From Candidatus Methylaffinis lahnbergensis (lineage in GTDB: Bacteria; Pseudomonadota; Alphaproteobacteria; Rhizobiales; Beijerinckiaceae): a stretch of DNA of 64,000 nucleotides. The position numbers and the translations under genes were made by a program. The stretch covers positions 1 through 64,000 of the forward strand of contig PEFW01000011.1 in the NCBI GenBank assembly GCA_002890675.1. Reading direction: 5' to 3'. This document shows, in pieces, positions 25,516-33,947 of this stretch (within the stretch, counting starts at the first letter, position 1; the number at the start of each line of letters is the position of its first letter). The notes beneath the pieces are model-generated. The model was not told the DNA's origin. It saw only the letters and a list, made by a program, of their open reading frames with translations, and did no database searches.

Positions 25516-27183
25516 GAATTTCGGTGAAAAAGTCGGCGTTTGGAAAGGCGTCGGCTGCGGCCTGATCGCCGCGTTTGGCAGGGAATGCTGTTCTTGGTTC
25601 CCACTTCGGCTGCCCGAAGCGGGTTAAAGGGGCGAAGTTACGCCTGTCACTTGATCCATCACCTTATCCCGACACAACACAGGCCGCCGACAGGGGCGGC
25701 GGCGAGAAGCCGATCATCTTGACGAACTTGCGGAGATTCTGCGCAATCGCGGCGAGCGTGCATTCGTCGCGCGCGCCGGTCATGCCGCGCAGCCGAAGAC
25801 GACGGAAGTTGAGATGGTGCTTTAGATGCGCAAATAACATCTCGACCTTACGGCGTTCACGGGCGGATTTTTTGAACGCTTCCGTTCCGGCAAGGCTGGC
25901 AACATGCTGGCGCACGTCTTCATGCGCGTTGACGGACAGCACCCGCGACGAAGCCTTGGTGCATTGCGGCTTGAGCGCGCAGCCCGCGCAATCACGGACG
26001 CGCGCGCGATAGATTAATATGCCGTTGTCGCGTTCGTAAGCGAGCGGCAGGGATTTACCGCTGGGGCAGATAAAGGCGTTGTTCGCGCGGTCGAAGGTGA
26101 AGTCGTTGCGCGTGAAGACGCCATTTGTTTGCATGGAGCGGTCAAGCACCGGAATGTGCGGCTCGATCCCGCGCTCCATCAGCCATGCCAGATTGCCGCC
26201 TGAACCATAAGCCGTGTCCGCCGCCAGCTTTTTCGGTTGCAGGTCGAACCGGCTCTTGGCGCGTTCAATCATTGTGCGTGTCGCCGCCACTTCCGCCGTC
26301 CAGCGCGCGGGTGATGGTTCCACATCGACGATGATCGCCGCCTTGGTGTCGATTAGATAGTTGGTGCCATAGGCGAAAGCGATTTTGCTGCGGCCTTTGC
26401 TGGTCAACGCCGCTTGTGGATCGGTCAGCGATAGCGACTTCGGCGGTTTCGGGCTTTCGCCGGGGAGCGCGCCAAGACCGGCGGCCTTGTCCAGCTGGTC
26501 GAGATATTCGCGCACCGGTCGCGTGACCTTGCCCGGATCGTTCCAACTCTCCGGCGGCGTCGCATCTTCCGTGCACCGCGCTACGCGCGCATCGGCCTCG
26601 ATGACGCTCGCATCCGTGGCGAACGTCTCGCCGCTGACGAGACCGGCGCGAAGGCAGGCTTGCAGCACACTCTCGAACACCATACGGAAGGCATCGCTCT
26701 CGCGGAATCGCCCATGTCGCGTCTTGGAGAAACTGGAGCGTTCGGGAACCTCGCCCGTGAGGCCAAGCCCGCAGAACCAGCGGTAGGCCAGATTGAGATG
26801 TACTTCCTCGACCAAGCGCCGCTCCGAGCGGAGGCCGTAGAGATAGCCAACCAGCAGCATGCGGATCATCAGTTCGGGATCGAGCGACGGGCGGCCCATG
26901 TCGCTGTAATAAGGAGCAAGCTTCCGTCGCACACCGCTTAAATCCAAAACCTTGGCGACCTGGCGCAACAGATGATCGTCGGGCACATGGTCTTCGAGGC
27001 AGAAATCATAGAAAAGCGGCTGTTGCCGATCATCAAGGCGTCCCATCATGGCCCGTTCCTCCCCCGATTGTTCGTTCGAGGGAATCACAGAAGCCCAATA
27101 AAAACAATGATATTCAGCGCGTCAACGTCAGCTTTATGCGAAGTCATTGCGCTTTTTGTAGCGGGACTTTTTCACCGAAACTC
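25516..27183 (-). mobile_element. IS1182-type insertion sequence
   Basis: About 1.67 kb bounded by 19-bp terminal inverted repeats: gaatttcggtgaaaaagtc (25516-25534) and the complement of gagtttcggtgaaaaagtc (27165-27183), one mismatch. It encodes one intact transposase. The flanks share tcaagaa close to both ends (25512-25518 and 27182-27188), but exact outer borders and target duplication cannot be fixed by eye. Marks the left part of an accessory island. Confidence 0.8.
25664..27049 (-). CDS. IS1182-family transposase
   Basis: 461 aa from the Met of MMGRLDDRQQ, chosen for the strong gggggagga upstream. The N-terminal region has DDHLLRQVAKVLDLSGVRRK and GRPSLDPELMIRMLLVGYLY, typical of IS1182. 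TFATDASVIEADA carries the first catalytic Asp, KLAADTAYGSGGNLAWLME the second, and KVEMLFAHLKHHLNFRRLRL the final Glu-containing helix. A cysteine cluster (CAGCALKPQC) is also characteristic. No disruption, so the copy may be active. Confidence 0.92.
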   Translation of the reverse strand: MMGRLDDRQQPLFYDFCLEDHVPDDHLLRQVAKVLDLSGVRRKLAPYYSDMGRPSLDPELMIRMLLVGYLYGLRSERRLVEEVHLNLAYRWFCGLGLTGEVPERSSFSKTRHGRFRESDAFRMVFESVLQACLRAGLVSGETFATDASVIEADARVARCTEDATPPESWNDPGKVTRPVREYLDQLDKAAGLGALPGESPKPPKSLSLTDPQAALTSKGRSKIAFAYGTNYLIDTKAAIIVDVEPSPARWTAEVAATRTMIERAKSRFDLQPKKLAADTAYGSGGNLAWLMERGIEPHIPVLDRSMQTNGVFTRNDFTFDRANNAFICPSGKSLPLAYERDNGILIYRARVRDCAGCALKPQCTKASSRVLSVNAHEDVRQHVASLAGTEAFKKSARERRKVEMLFAHLKHHLNFRRLRLRGMTGARDECTLAAIAQNLRKFVKMIGFSPPPLSAACVVSG

Positions 27184-27289
27184 AAGAAATCTGCACCGCG
27201 CGGAAAATGAAGCAGTAGCATCGATTTATTGGCTTTTTTGTCCCACAGGCCGCGTCCCGCCCTATGGCATTGCCGTTAGGAACCCTTCC

Positions 27290-27778
27290 ATGCCTGATGA
27301 CACACAGAGTCTTGATGAGCGCAAAAACACCTTGCTCGCGGAATTCATATTTGACGAGAAAAGGTATCTTCGTCTTGCTAGATTTAACTATTTTGCGGCA
27401 CAGGGACTGCTTTGGGCGTCACTTGCTGCAAGGAGTCTGGCGGCGCTTCTTGGTCTCGTTCCATCTTTATCCGCGGCGATCGAAAAATGGCAGCTGGGCC
27501 TAGCCTCTGCGCTGTCGGTGTTGTTCACAACCTTCAGTCTGCAGGTGGGATTTCAGCAAAGGGCGAATTGGCACTATCGGAAAGTGCATCGAATCCGGAC
27601 GTTGCGGAGGCGGTTACAATTCGAACTCCCTACGTCGCCGGCCGCAGCAGACATTGCCGCCGTCTCCAATGCACGATCGGCGATGGATTTAGAGATGTCA
27701 AAGGAGTGGGAGGACATGAAGTTGGCCAAGGAGCCACGAAGTAAGCGAAGTGTTTGTTGCACAAATCAAGGCATATGA
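27290..27778 (+). CDS. Small two-helix membrane protein (SLATT-like?)
   Basis: 162 aa from ATG 27290. A charged N-terminus (SLDERKNTLLAEFIFDEKRYLRLARFNY) is followed by two hydrophobic helices (about 36-58 and 70-88), then a basic cytoplasmic tail. That layout resembles SLATT-type proteins, predicted pore formers in conflict systems, but no sensor partner is present and I cannot confirm the family. It lies just outside the IS right end. Confidence 0.5.
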   Translation: MPDDTQSLDERKNTLLAEFIFDEKRYLRLARFNYFAAQGLLWASLAARSLAALLGLVPSLSAAIEKWQLGLASALSVLFTTFSLQVGFQQRANWHYRKVHRIRTLRRRLQFELPTSPAAADIAAVSNARSAMDLEMSKEWEDMKLAKEPRSKRSVCCTNQGI

Positions 27779-27883
27779 ATCGAGCAAGAGATGCCTATGC
27801 TACATGCTCATCTTGCAAATTTAGCCAGCCGGTATGGCACCGGGCGATCGCGACGCAGCGTGCCGCTGATGGCGACGCCGCTC

Positions 27884-28480
27884 CTAATCCTGTTCACCGA
27901 GAGTTTGGACGTACGTTTTGCCGTACGGATAGAAGAGTTCCTTGCGGCCTTGCTGCCACGCCGCTTTGAGTTCGGGTGTTGTGATGTCCCAGTCCGGCCG
28001 ACATTTTTTGGTAACGGCGCGCAGATCCTGGCGGAGATCTTCCATGGTGGGCCGACCGAAGAACCAGTAGCCGTTGTAGATCATATAAATGACAAGACCG
28101 GGCTCGAGCACAATCACGTGGGGGATTATGGGATTGTGGAGTGGATCAGTGTATTCGGCGATGTCGAGATCTTTTTGGACGACACGCCCCGCGTCAGAGA
28201 GGAAAGGCCAGTGGGCACCGACTCCGCTGCGATATTCATTCGTCTCAGTGATATTGTCGGTACTGATCGTGACGAGCCGGCAATAGGCAACCTCGAGCTC
28301 ACGATGAAGTTCAACAAGCCCTTCAGCCTGCCGGCGATCCTTGGGGCAGAAACCTCCGCGGCTGAGGACGAGAACCATTGGATGTTGTCCTTGCAGTTCG
28401 GAGAGCTTCCGGCGTTTCGCGGTGTGGTCGGAAAGCTCATAGTCGGGGAAGATAGCCCCTGGAACAATGTCAGATCGCAT
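27884..28480 (-). CDS. Redoxin/AhpC-TSA-like thioredoxin-fold protein
   Basis: 198 aa. VPGAIFPDYELSDHTAKRRK and LSELQGQHPMVLVLSRGGFC match the start of peroxiredoxin-type proteins, with a single Cys in GGFCPKDRRQ where AhpC-like proteins carry the peroxidatic Cys. The usual PxxxT(S)xxC motif is altered to LSRGGFC, so peroxidase activity is uncertain. No signal peptide. Isolated in an accessory region. Confidence 0.75.
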   Translation of the reverse strand: MRSDIVPGAIFPDYELSDHTAKRRKLSELQGQHPMVLVLSRGGFCPKDRRQAEGLVELHRELEVAYCRLVTISTDNITETNEYRSGVGAHWPFLSDAGRVVQKDLDIAEYTDPLHNPIIPHVIVLEPGLVIYMIYNGYWFFGRPTMEDLRQDLRAVTKKCRPDWDITTPELKAAWQQGRKELFYPYGKTYVQTLGEQD

Positions 28481-28966
28481 GTGAAATCCTCAACAGTTGG
28501 ATGCGCGTTGCCGAGTTACGTCTCAATGGTTAGTTGCCAGCGTTCTCAAAGCGGCCTCAGCCAACGTGCCGCGCCTAACCCTCAACGTGAAGAACCGACA
28601 AAGCCTCGGCCACCGCGTCCTGTATCGTCGGAACCATACTTCCAGCAGCCAAAACTCCTGCGACTAATCTTGGTTGCCCCGCCGTACCTTTAAATTTCTG
28701 GGTGAGTGCATGACGGGAGTTGACCCCGAGCTGACCTTGTGCGCCGACGGACCTAGCGCTGCTCTAGCGTACTTTCCTGGACGCGTTGCCGGTTTCCTTC
28801 CGTCTCGAAGTCGATGTCGCGATGCTGAAGCACCGGCGGCAGATGACGCGAGGGTGATACGGCCGTCATGAAAATTTCCAGCGGCCCCCAACCGAGTCAG
28901 AGTCCGCGTGCCCGTGCCAGATATTCTGGATAGCGGTCCCCATGTACTTTGTGAGGAGTCGGCGAG
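28481..28966. other. Intergenic region in accessory island
   Basis: 486 bp with no supported gene. Near 28707 it carries gcatgacgggagttgacc, shared with the dispersed repeat at 30665 on the other side of the FAD oxidoreductase. Base composition rises toward the oxidoreductase gene. Confidence 0.35.
28707..28724. repeat. Dispersed repeat, partial copy D
   Basis: gcatgacgggagttgacc matches the 3' part of the copy at 30645-30689 (atgacgggagttgacc identical over 16 bp). The two partial copies bracket the FAD oxidoreductase gene. Confidence 0.5.
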
Positions 28967-30553
28967 ATGACGGACCAAGCCGATGCGATCGTCGTCGGAA
29001 GTGGAATCAACGGCCTGGTCTCCGCCGCCGTGTTGGCGCGGGCCGGTTGGTCGGTGATCCTCCTTGAGCGCAATGCCGAGATCGGCGGGTTTATTGCCAC
29101 CGAGGAGCGCACGCTCCCGGGCTACCTCCACGACACGTTCTCCTCCTGGCACCCGCTGTTCGTCTCGGGCCCCGCCTACGCCGCCCTCGGCGAGCTGCTG
29201 CAGCGGCACGGGCTCGAGTACCGGAACACCGACGGCTGGGTCACTGCCAGCGTGGCCGACGACGGCCGTGCCACGTTCGCCCACCGGGATCCCGAACGCA
29301 CGGCGGCGGAATTCGCCCATGCCGAAGACCGGTCCGTCTATCTCGTCATGCTGCAACGGTTGGGCGAGAACATGGCGTCAATCGCCGGCCTGCTGGGCAG
29401 CGAGGTGCGTTCCCTCGCGGTGGTGCGGCACGCGAGCGGTCTGGCCCGCAGCGGCGGGCTGCGCGGCGCCGAGTGGTGGCTACGCGCTGCGGTCACCAGC
29501 GGCCGGGCGTACCTGCGCCGGGATTTCCGCGGGCATGAAGTCGACCACCTGTACGCGCCATGGCTGTTGCATGCCGGGCTCTCTCCGGACCATGCCGCTG
29601 GTGGGTTGATGACGCCCTTGTTCGCCGGAATACTGCACGGCTTCGGTCTCCCGGTGGTCGCCGGGGGCGCCGGCCGGTTCGTGGTGGCGTTCCGCTCGCT
29701 GTTGGGTTCCCTAGGTGTGCGTGTGGAGACGGGCTTCGAGGTCGACCGCATCCTCGTGGAGCACGGCCGTGCGGTCGGCGTGGAGGCTGCGGGTCGTACG
29801 CTTCGCGCGCGCCGCGCCGTACTCGCCTCGGTGACGCCGGGGGCGCTTTATGGCCGCCTCCTCCCGGAGGACGCAGTAGACTCAGCCCTGCGGGCCGAGG
29901 CCGCGAGATTCCGGCACGGCCGGGCGGCAATGCAGATCCATGTCGCCCTGTCGGAGCCGCTCGGCTGGCGCAACCCACGGCTCGCCGAGATCCCACTGAT
30001 CCACCTTTCTGACGGCTCGGCCGGTACCGGCATCGCGTGCGCGGAGGCGGAGGCGGGACTCCTGCCGCGGCACCCCACGGTCGTGGTCGGCCGGCAGTAC
30101 TTGCTGGACCCAGCCAGGGTGCCCACGGGCACCGCTGCTTTGTGGCTGCAGCTGCAGGAGGTGCCGTACGCGCCCCGTGGCGACGCGGCCGGGGAACTCG
30201 AGACGACGCACGGCTGGACCGAGGCGCTGGCCGAGGGATATACCAACCGCGTGCTCGACCGGATCGCGCGGCACGCTCCCGATCTGCGCGACAAGATCCG
30301 CGCGATCGACGTCCTGACGCCGGACGACCTGCGCGACTGCAACCCCAACGCCGTCAACGGCGATCCGTACGGCGGCTCCGCAGAGCTGGACCAGAGCTTT
30401 CTGTGGCGGCCACTGGCCTCGTCGGGCCGCCACACGACCCCGGTCGGCCGGCTCTGGCACATCGGCGCCTCGACCCACCCGGGAGCGGGTCTCGGCGGCG
30501 GCTCCGGACATCTCGTCGCGACCGCGCTGACCAGGCGCAGGTGGCGGCGGTAA
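28967..30553 (+). CDS. FAD-dependent NAD(P)-binding oxidoreductase (phytoene desaturase-like)
   Basis: 528 aa flavin amine oxidase/CrtI-like protein. The N-terminal Rossmann motif VVGSGINGLVSAAVLARAGW is followed by the ERNAEIGG loop; the C-terminal GLGGGSGHLVA closes the FAD site. Codon use is extremely GC-rich (third positions almost all G or C, for example ctgctgcagcggcacggg), unlike the moderate GC of its neighbours, and the protein style is actinobacterial. It probably arrived by transfer and is flanked by copies of a short dispersed repeat. Substrate unknown; carotenoid-like or amine substrates are possible. Confidence 0.85.
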   Translation: MTDQADAIVVGSGINGLVSAAVLARAGWSVILLERNAEIGGFIATEERTLPGYLHDTFSSWHPLFVSGPAYAALGELLQRHGLEYRNTDGWVTASVADDGRATFAHRDPERTAAEFAHAEDRSVYLVMLQRLGENMASIAGLLGSEVRSLAVVRHASGLARSGGLRGAEWWLRAAVTSGRAYLRRDFRGHEVDHLYAPWLLHAGLSPDHAAGGLMTPLFAGILHGFGLPVVAGGAGRFVVAFRSLLGSLGVRVETGFEVDRILVEHGRAVGVEAAGRTLRARRAVLASVTPGALYGRLLPEDAVDSALRAEAARFRHGRAAMQIHVALSEPLGWRNPRLAEIPLIHLSDGSAGTGIACAEAEAGLLPRHPTVVVGRQYLLDPARVPTGTAALWLQLQEVPYAPRGDAAGELETTHGWTEALAEGYTNRVLDRIARHAPDLRDKIRAIDVLTPDDLRDCNPNAVNGDPYGGSAELDQSFLWRPLASSGRHTTPVGRLWHIGASTHPGAGLGGGSGHLVATALTRRRWRR

Positions 30554-30644
30554 AACAAGCATATCTCCATCTTCAGCTGTGGCTTGCGCCGGAGACTTGT
30601 ACACGGAGAGAGGCCATCCACTGGATGGGATACGCCGCCGAGCC

Positions 30645-30689
30645 CGGAAGTTCGGCTCAGCGTTCTCAATGACGGGAGTTGACCGGAAG
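30645..30689. repeat. Dispersed repeat, copy A
   Basis: It has the core ggaagttcggctcag(c/a)gttctcaatgacggga shared with copies at 31509 and 32144. It stands directly between the FAD oxidoreductase and the HdeD gene. Confidence 0.65.
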
Positions 30690-30698
30690 CAGTCATTG

Positions 30699-31310
30699 TC
30701 ACGTGAAAGCCGCCTCCTTGCGCGCCTCCAACGCGATGGCGATGAGCGAGGCACCGCCGAACACCATGTCGATCCCGACGAGCAGGCCGAGCGCCCAGAA
30801 GAGCGTCCCTGGCAAGCCGGAGATGATGAGACCCGCGAGGATCAAATCGATGACACCGTTAACCAGAATCCACTCCCATTTGCTCGATAGCTCACGGCGA
30901 TGGGCGATGGCGAGGATGATCATCAAAATACCGTCAAGAATGAAATAAGCGATCAGCACATAGGTAAGGATGACCACACCACTAGGTAGGGCAACCAGAC
31001 TTTGAAGCGGGTTCCAAAGCAATACGGTGCCGGCCATCAAGGCCACCAGCGCCGAAAGCAGCGACCACCCAAATCCCGGAGCCTGCCGCCCTCTTAATGT
31101 GGAGACGAGGCCCACGATCCCTGCGATGAGGAACAGCCATCCAAGGAAGACAGTGGCGACGACGCCTGCAATGAATGGAAAGGTGATCGCGGCAAGCCCG
31201 AGCAGGATTAAAGCGATCCCCTCGCCCAGGTATAGCCGCCAATGGTCGTGTATCGATTTGGCCAGAGCGGCCGACACGCTGGAATTGGCCGATGACTGCG
31301 ACGGTGACAT
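30699..31310 (-). CDS. HdeD-family (DUF308) membrane protein
   Basis: 203 aa with six hydrophobic helices in the DUF308 pattern: LYLGEGIALILLGLAAITFP, TVFLGWLFLIAGIVGL, LLSALVALMAGTVLL, VVILTYVLIAYFILDG, WILVNGVIDLILAGLII and FWALGLLVGIDMVFGG. E. coli HdeD contributes to acid resistance at high cell density. Start at 31310 (MSPSQSSANS); the frame opens 18 codons earlier. It lies alone on the minus strand inside the accessory island. Confidence 0.9.
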   Translation of the reverse strand: MSPSQSSANSSVSAALAKSIHDHWRLYLGEGIALILLGLAAITFPFIAGVVATVFLGWLFLIAGIVGLVSTLRGRQAPGFGWSLLSALVALMAGTVLLWNPLQSLVALPSGVVILTYVLIAYFILDGILMIILAIAHRRELSSKWEWILVNGVIDLILAGLIISGLPGTLFWALGLLVGIDMVFGGASLIAIALEARKEAAFT

Positions 31311-31794
31311 GGCTCGCTCCTTTGTTCCTGACGTCATCCTAGTTCTACCGCGTCTTAAATACAATCGAGTTGCATTCGGTCGGGGCGGCTGACAGCATCG
31401 ACATCGCGCGACGGATTAGCGAATGCGACAGGCAGGCGTTTTAGCCAATTCGCGCGAATGACGGTTTCATTCCTGCGGCTTGAGCGAATATCCGCTTTCC
31501 ATCCTTTTCGGAGATTCGGCTCAGAGTTCTCAATTCGGCCAATCGTCAGGACCGGCCTCGTGGAATTAGAAACGAGGGTCATGATGGTTCTCCCCGCGCC
31601 GCCGTGCCGTGTTCCGCCTCTTCGATAAGAATGGCGCGAATATCGGGATTGAGCCAGCATGCCGCATCATAAGCTTCTTGCAAGCGTGTCGGCCTTCCCG
31701 GTTTGGAATAGCTTGGCCATGTCTTGCCGGACATTCTCAAAGAACCTATTTTTAGGGTCCCTTTTGAAAGCCTCGATTTGGGCGATTTGGGAGT
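31311..31794. other. Intergenic region with repeat copies
   Basis: About 480 bp without a supported gene. It holds the longest copy of the dispersed repeat (31476-31555). A short minus-strand frame (LQEAYDAACWLNPDIRAILI, about 31620-31680) looks protein-like but lacks a start and any recognised family. Confidence 0.35.
31476..31555. repeat. Dispersed repeat, long copy B
   Basis: It contains two modules: cggcttgagcgaatatccgc (31476 on), also found at 33358-33384, and cggagattcggctcagagtt (31509 on), also found at 30645 and 32144. Copy B is the only one with both modules, so other copies are probably truncated versions. Confidence 0.6.
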
Positions 31795-32100
31795 TCATTT
31801 GCTCTCGCTCATTCTTTTCCAAAACATCAATCCTCCTGCGCAAAGAAATGTCGCTGCAATTAAACCCACAATCATAATTGCATCGGCAACATCATTGCCA
31901 CGGTGAAAAGCATGCTCATAAAATATAAGAAACAACGTCGCTGCACTCACCACTACCGCGCAAGTCCAAGCGAAGAACGACGACGCGATCATTTTGAGCA
32001 TCAAGGCCCAAGCCTTTTTGATGACGGGGATGATGATAAAATAGGCACAAGCCGCGGCCGCGATTAGCCCCAAACCAAATTCAAATCCGCTTTCAAACAT
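31795..32100 (-). CDS. Small integral membrane protein
   Basis: 101 aa with three hydrophobic helices (GLGLIAAAACAYFIIIPVI, MIASSFFAWTCAVVVSAATL and ADAIMIVGLIAATFLCAGGL). ATG 32100 follows ggaggggagc closely; another in-frame ATG is at 32112. No family recognised. Lower GC than the core genome and within the accessory island. Confidence 0.6.
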   Translation of the reverse strand: MFESGFEFGLGLIAAAACAYFIIIPVIKKAWALMLKMIASSFFAWTCAVVVSAATLFLIFYEHAFHRGNDVADAIMIVGLIAATFLCAGGLMFWKRMSESK

Positions 32101-32143
32101 GCTCCCCTCCATTTTTTGCTTGTCACTCCACTTCCGACCCTTT

Positions 32144-32189
32144 GCGGAAGTTCGCCTCAGAGTTCTCGATGACGGGAATCCAGCCGAAG
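32144..32189. repeat. Dispersed repeat, copy C
   Basis: ggaagttcgcctcagagttc followed by tcgatgacggga; two differences from copy A over the core. It lies between two minus-strand hypothetical genes. Confidence 0.6.
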
Positions 32190-32235
32190 CGCTCAACGCA
32201 CAACGCCTTGCACCAATATCGCTTGATCCGCGCCA

Positions 32236-32979
32236 TCAATAACATGCACGAGGATGGGCTCTAGCATTGGATTTGTTCGAGAGCTCCTTGCATTCATCGG
32301 CGAGTTTGTTCAGCGCCTCGCCGCCGGGTGTCCCGCCCAGGATTTGATTGACGTCGATGCACACGCCCATGACCGCGAGACACAGAAACTCGAGGGTCTC
32401 TACGATTTCCTCGTCCTTTACGACCGGTTCCACATCGATGCCGCCTATCTCGTCATGCTTATCTGGCACGACGTAGCGTTTCAAGGCATCAACGGACGGA
32501 TGAGCTGAATCGGAGGATAGCTGGCCGTAGAGGATGTAGCTCCTGCCACTGTCGCTCGTTGACGCAACTTCGCTAGGATTCAAGGTCTTCGCATCCGCGA
32601 ACTGTCTGTTGGCACTTTTCATCCATTCGCGCAGCCGCGCATCGACATCCGCCTCAAGTTGGACATCGCTTCGGAAGATACGATGACCACGCGCCTTCCT
32701 GTGACTCATCTCGTCATGCAGCATCTTGCGCGCGAACTTCTCCCCTTCCTCGGACAGAGCCCCGACCCAGTACTTATTCTCAAGGCAACAACGCGTGATG
32801 GTACGCGCCTCAACTATGCGCTTCTCTCGCAACAGCAGGAGCGCGCCTTTGAAGTTAGACATGGCTCTAGCGAGCAGGATAAGCGCCAGGAATTTCTCGT
32901 CGGAAAAACCCTTGTCGGTTATCTGTACGTCCGCCGTCCCGAATATGTTGTATCCGGTCTTCCCGAGCTTCTCGGCCAA
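32236..32979 (-). CDS. Hypothetical protein, possibly DUF5677-like
   Basis: 247 aa, soluble, mostly helical. The segment LALILLARAMSNFKGALLLL and RIVEARTITRCCLENKYWVG resembles DUF5677-type proteins, which begin with an 'ARALxRSLLE' helix and have no known function. A run GQLSSDSAHPSVDALKRYV carries a conserved-looking His. The only in-frame starts are a TTG at 32979 or a downstream ATG (codon 40), so the true start is unclear. Codon use is AT-richer than the core genes. Confidence 0.55.
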   Translation of the reverse strand: MAEKLGKTGYNIFGTADVQITDKGFSDEKFLALILLARAMSNFKGALLLLREKRIVEARTITRCCLENKYWVGALSEEGEKFARKMLHDEMSHRKARGHRIFRSDVQLEADVDARLREWMKSANRQFADAKTLNPSEVASTSDSGRSYILYGQLSSDSAHPSVDALKRYVVPDKHDEIGGIDVEPVVKDEEIVETLEFLCLAVMGVCIDVNQILGGTPGGEALNKLADECKELSNKSNARAHPRACY

Positions 32980-33496
32980 GGCTTTCCAGGCGGCAAGTCA
33001 GTCATATCACCTGGCCTCTGCGCTCTTAATCAATCGCGATTCCCACAGCCTCGGAAAGCGGCGGTAAAATAATCTCAATGACGCGCTGGCATAGATCAGC
33101 CATCGGCGTGCCCATTGCCTCCACCATTCGGCGCGGCCTTCTGTCATCCCAATTTTCGTCGTTTGACCTATTCTGCCCAAAGTCGCTTAGCCATCTCCTC
33201 TACTTTGTGAGGGCGATAGTCCTCACCTGACGGCAATTTGTCGCCCAATCGACCTTTATTCACCGTGCGCCCCGACAGCTGCTCCAGAATGAATTGAATT
33301 GAATGGACAGGCGGCGGCGGGAAGGTCTGGAGTTGGCGCGCGCACTGGCGCGATTCCGGCAGCTTGAGCGAATAGCCGCGTTCCACAAAACTGGGACACC
33401 ACCCGGCGGCCGCATGGCTTGACGCAGGCCCGCCGCGTTCCTACCTTGGAACAGTTACGCGCGGTATGTCCCGCGCCAGTTCGCGAGAGATGGCCG
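32980..33496. other. Intergenic region before trxA with possible small ORF and repeat
   Basis: About 515 bp. On the minus strand 33386-33168 a 72-codon frame (ending GDKLPSGEDYRPHKVEEMAK then RLWAE) looks protein-like but has no family I recognise. Its 5' end overlaps a copy of the dispersed repeat (33358-33384), so it may be a gene remnant. Confidence 0.35.
33358..33384. repeat. Dispersed repeat, partial copy E
   Basis: cagcttgagcgaatagccgc then gttcca matches the first module of copy B (31476-31501) with few differences. It lies near the right boundary of the accessory island, about 110 bp before trxA. Confidence 0.5.
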
Positions 33497-33817
33497 ATGT
33501 CCACCGTTAAAGTCACGGATGCCAATTTTGATTCCGAAGTCGTGGGGTCCAGCGGGCCGGTTGTCGTGGATTTTTGGGCCGAATGGTGCGCTCCGTGCAA
33601 GATGATCAGTCCCGCGCTCGAGGAAATCGCCCAGGAAATGCAGGGCAAGGTGACCATCGCCAAGCTCAACGTCGATGAAAACCCGGGCGTGGCTGGAACT
33701 TACGGCATCCGCAGCATACCGACGCTCATGCTGTTCAAGGACGGCAAGATGGCCTCCTCGAAGGTCGGCGCCGCGCCGAAAAGCGAGTTGAAAAAATGGA
33801 TCGCCGGGGCTATCTGA
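33497..33817 (+). CDS. trxA: Thioredoxin
   Basis: 106 aa. General cytoplasmic disulfide reductase. The active site is WCAPC (residues 30-34) rather than WCGPC, a substitution common in Rhizobiales and other alphaproteobacteria. [40 protein letters not shown] and [12 protein letters not shown] are as expected. The frame opens 26 codons earlier, but family members begin at [12 protein letters not shown] strong intrinsic terminator follows. Confidence 0.96.
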   Translation: MSTVKVTDANFDSEVVGSSGPVVVDFWAEWCAPCKMISPALEEIAQEMQGKVTIAKLNVDENPGVAGTYGIRSIPTLMLFKDGKMASSKVGAAPKSELKKWIAGAI

Positions 33818-33840
33818 ACGTTGCCCTGCGTCGCGTAAAG

Positions 33841-33869
33841 AAAAAAGGACCTCGCGCGAGGTCCTTTTT
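33841..33869 (+). terminator. Rho-independent terminator after trxA
   Basis: The perfect palindrome aggacctcgcgcgaggtcct (33846-33865) is preceded by a run of A and followed by ttttt, so it could also work in both directions. It lies 24 nt after the trxA stop and insulates it from queE. Confidence 0.9.
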
Positions 33870-33947
33870 GTTGTTGCATGTCGTATAAATCTTTCGCGAG
33901 AACATGCGTCAACATGTCGATGTTGCATGGGCCGCATCGGGATGCGC

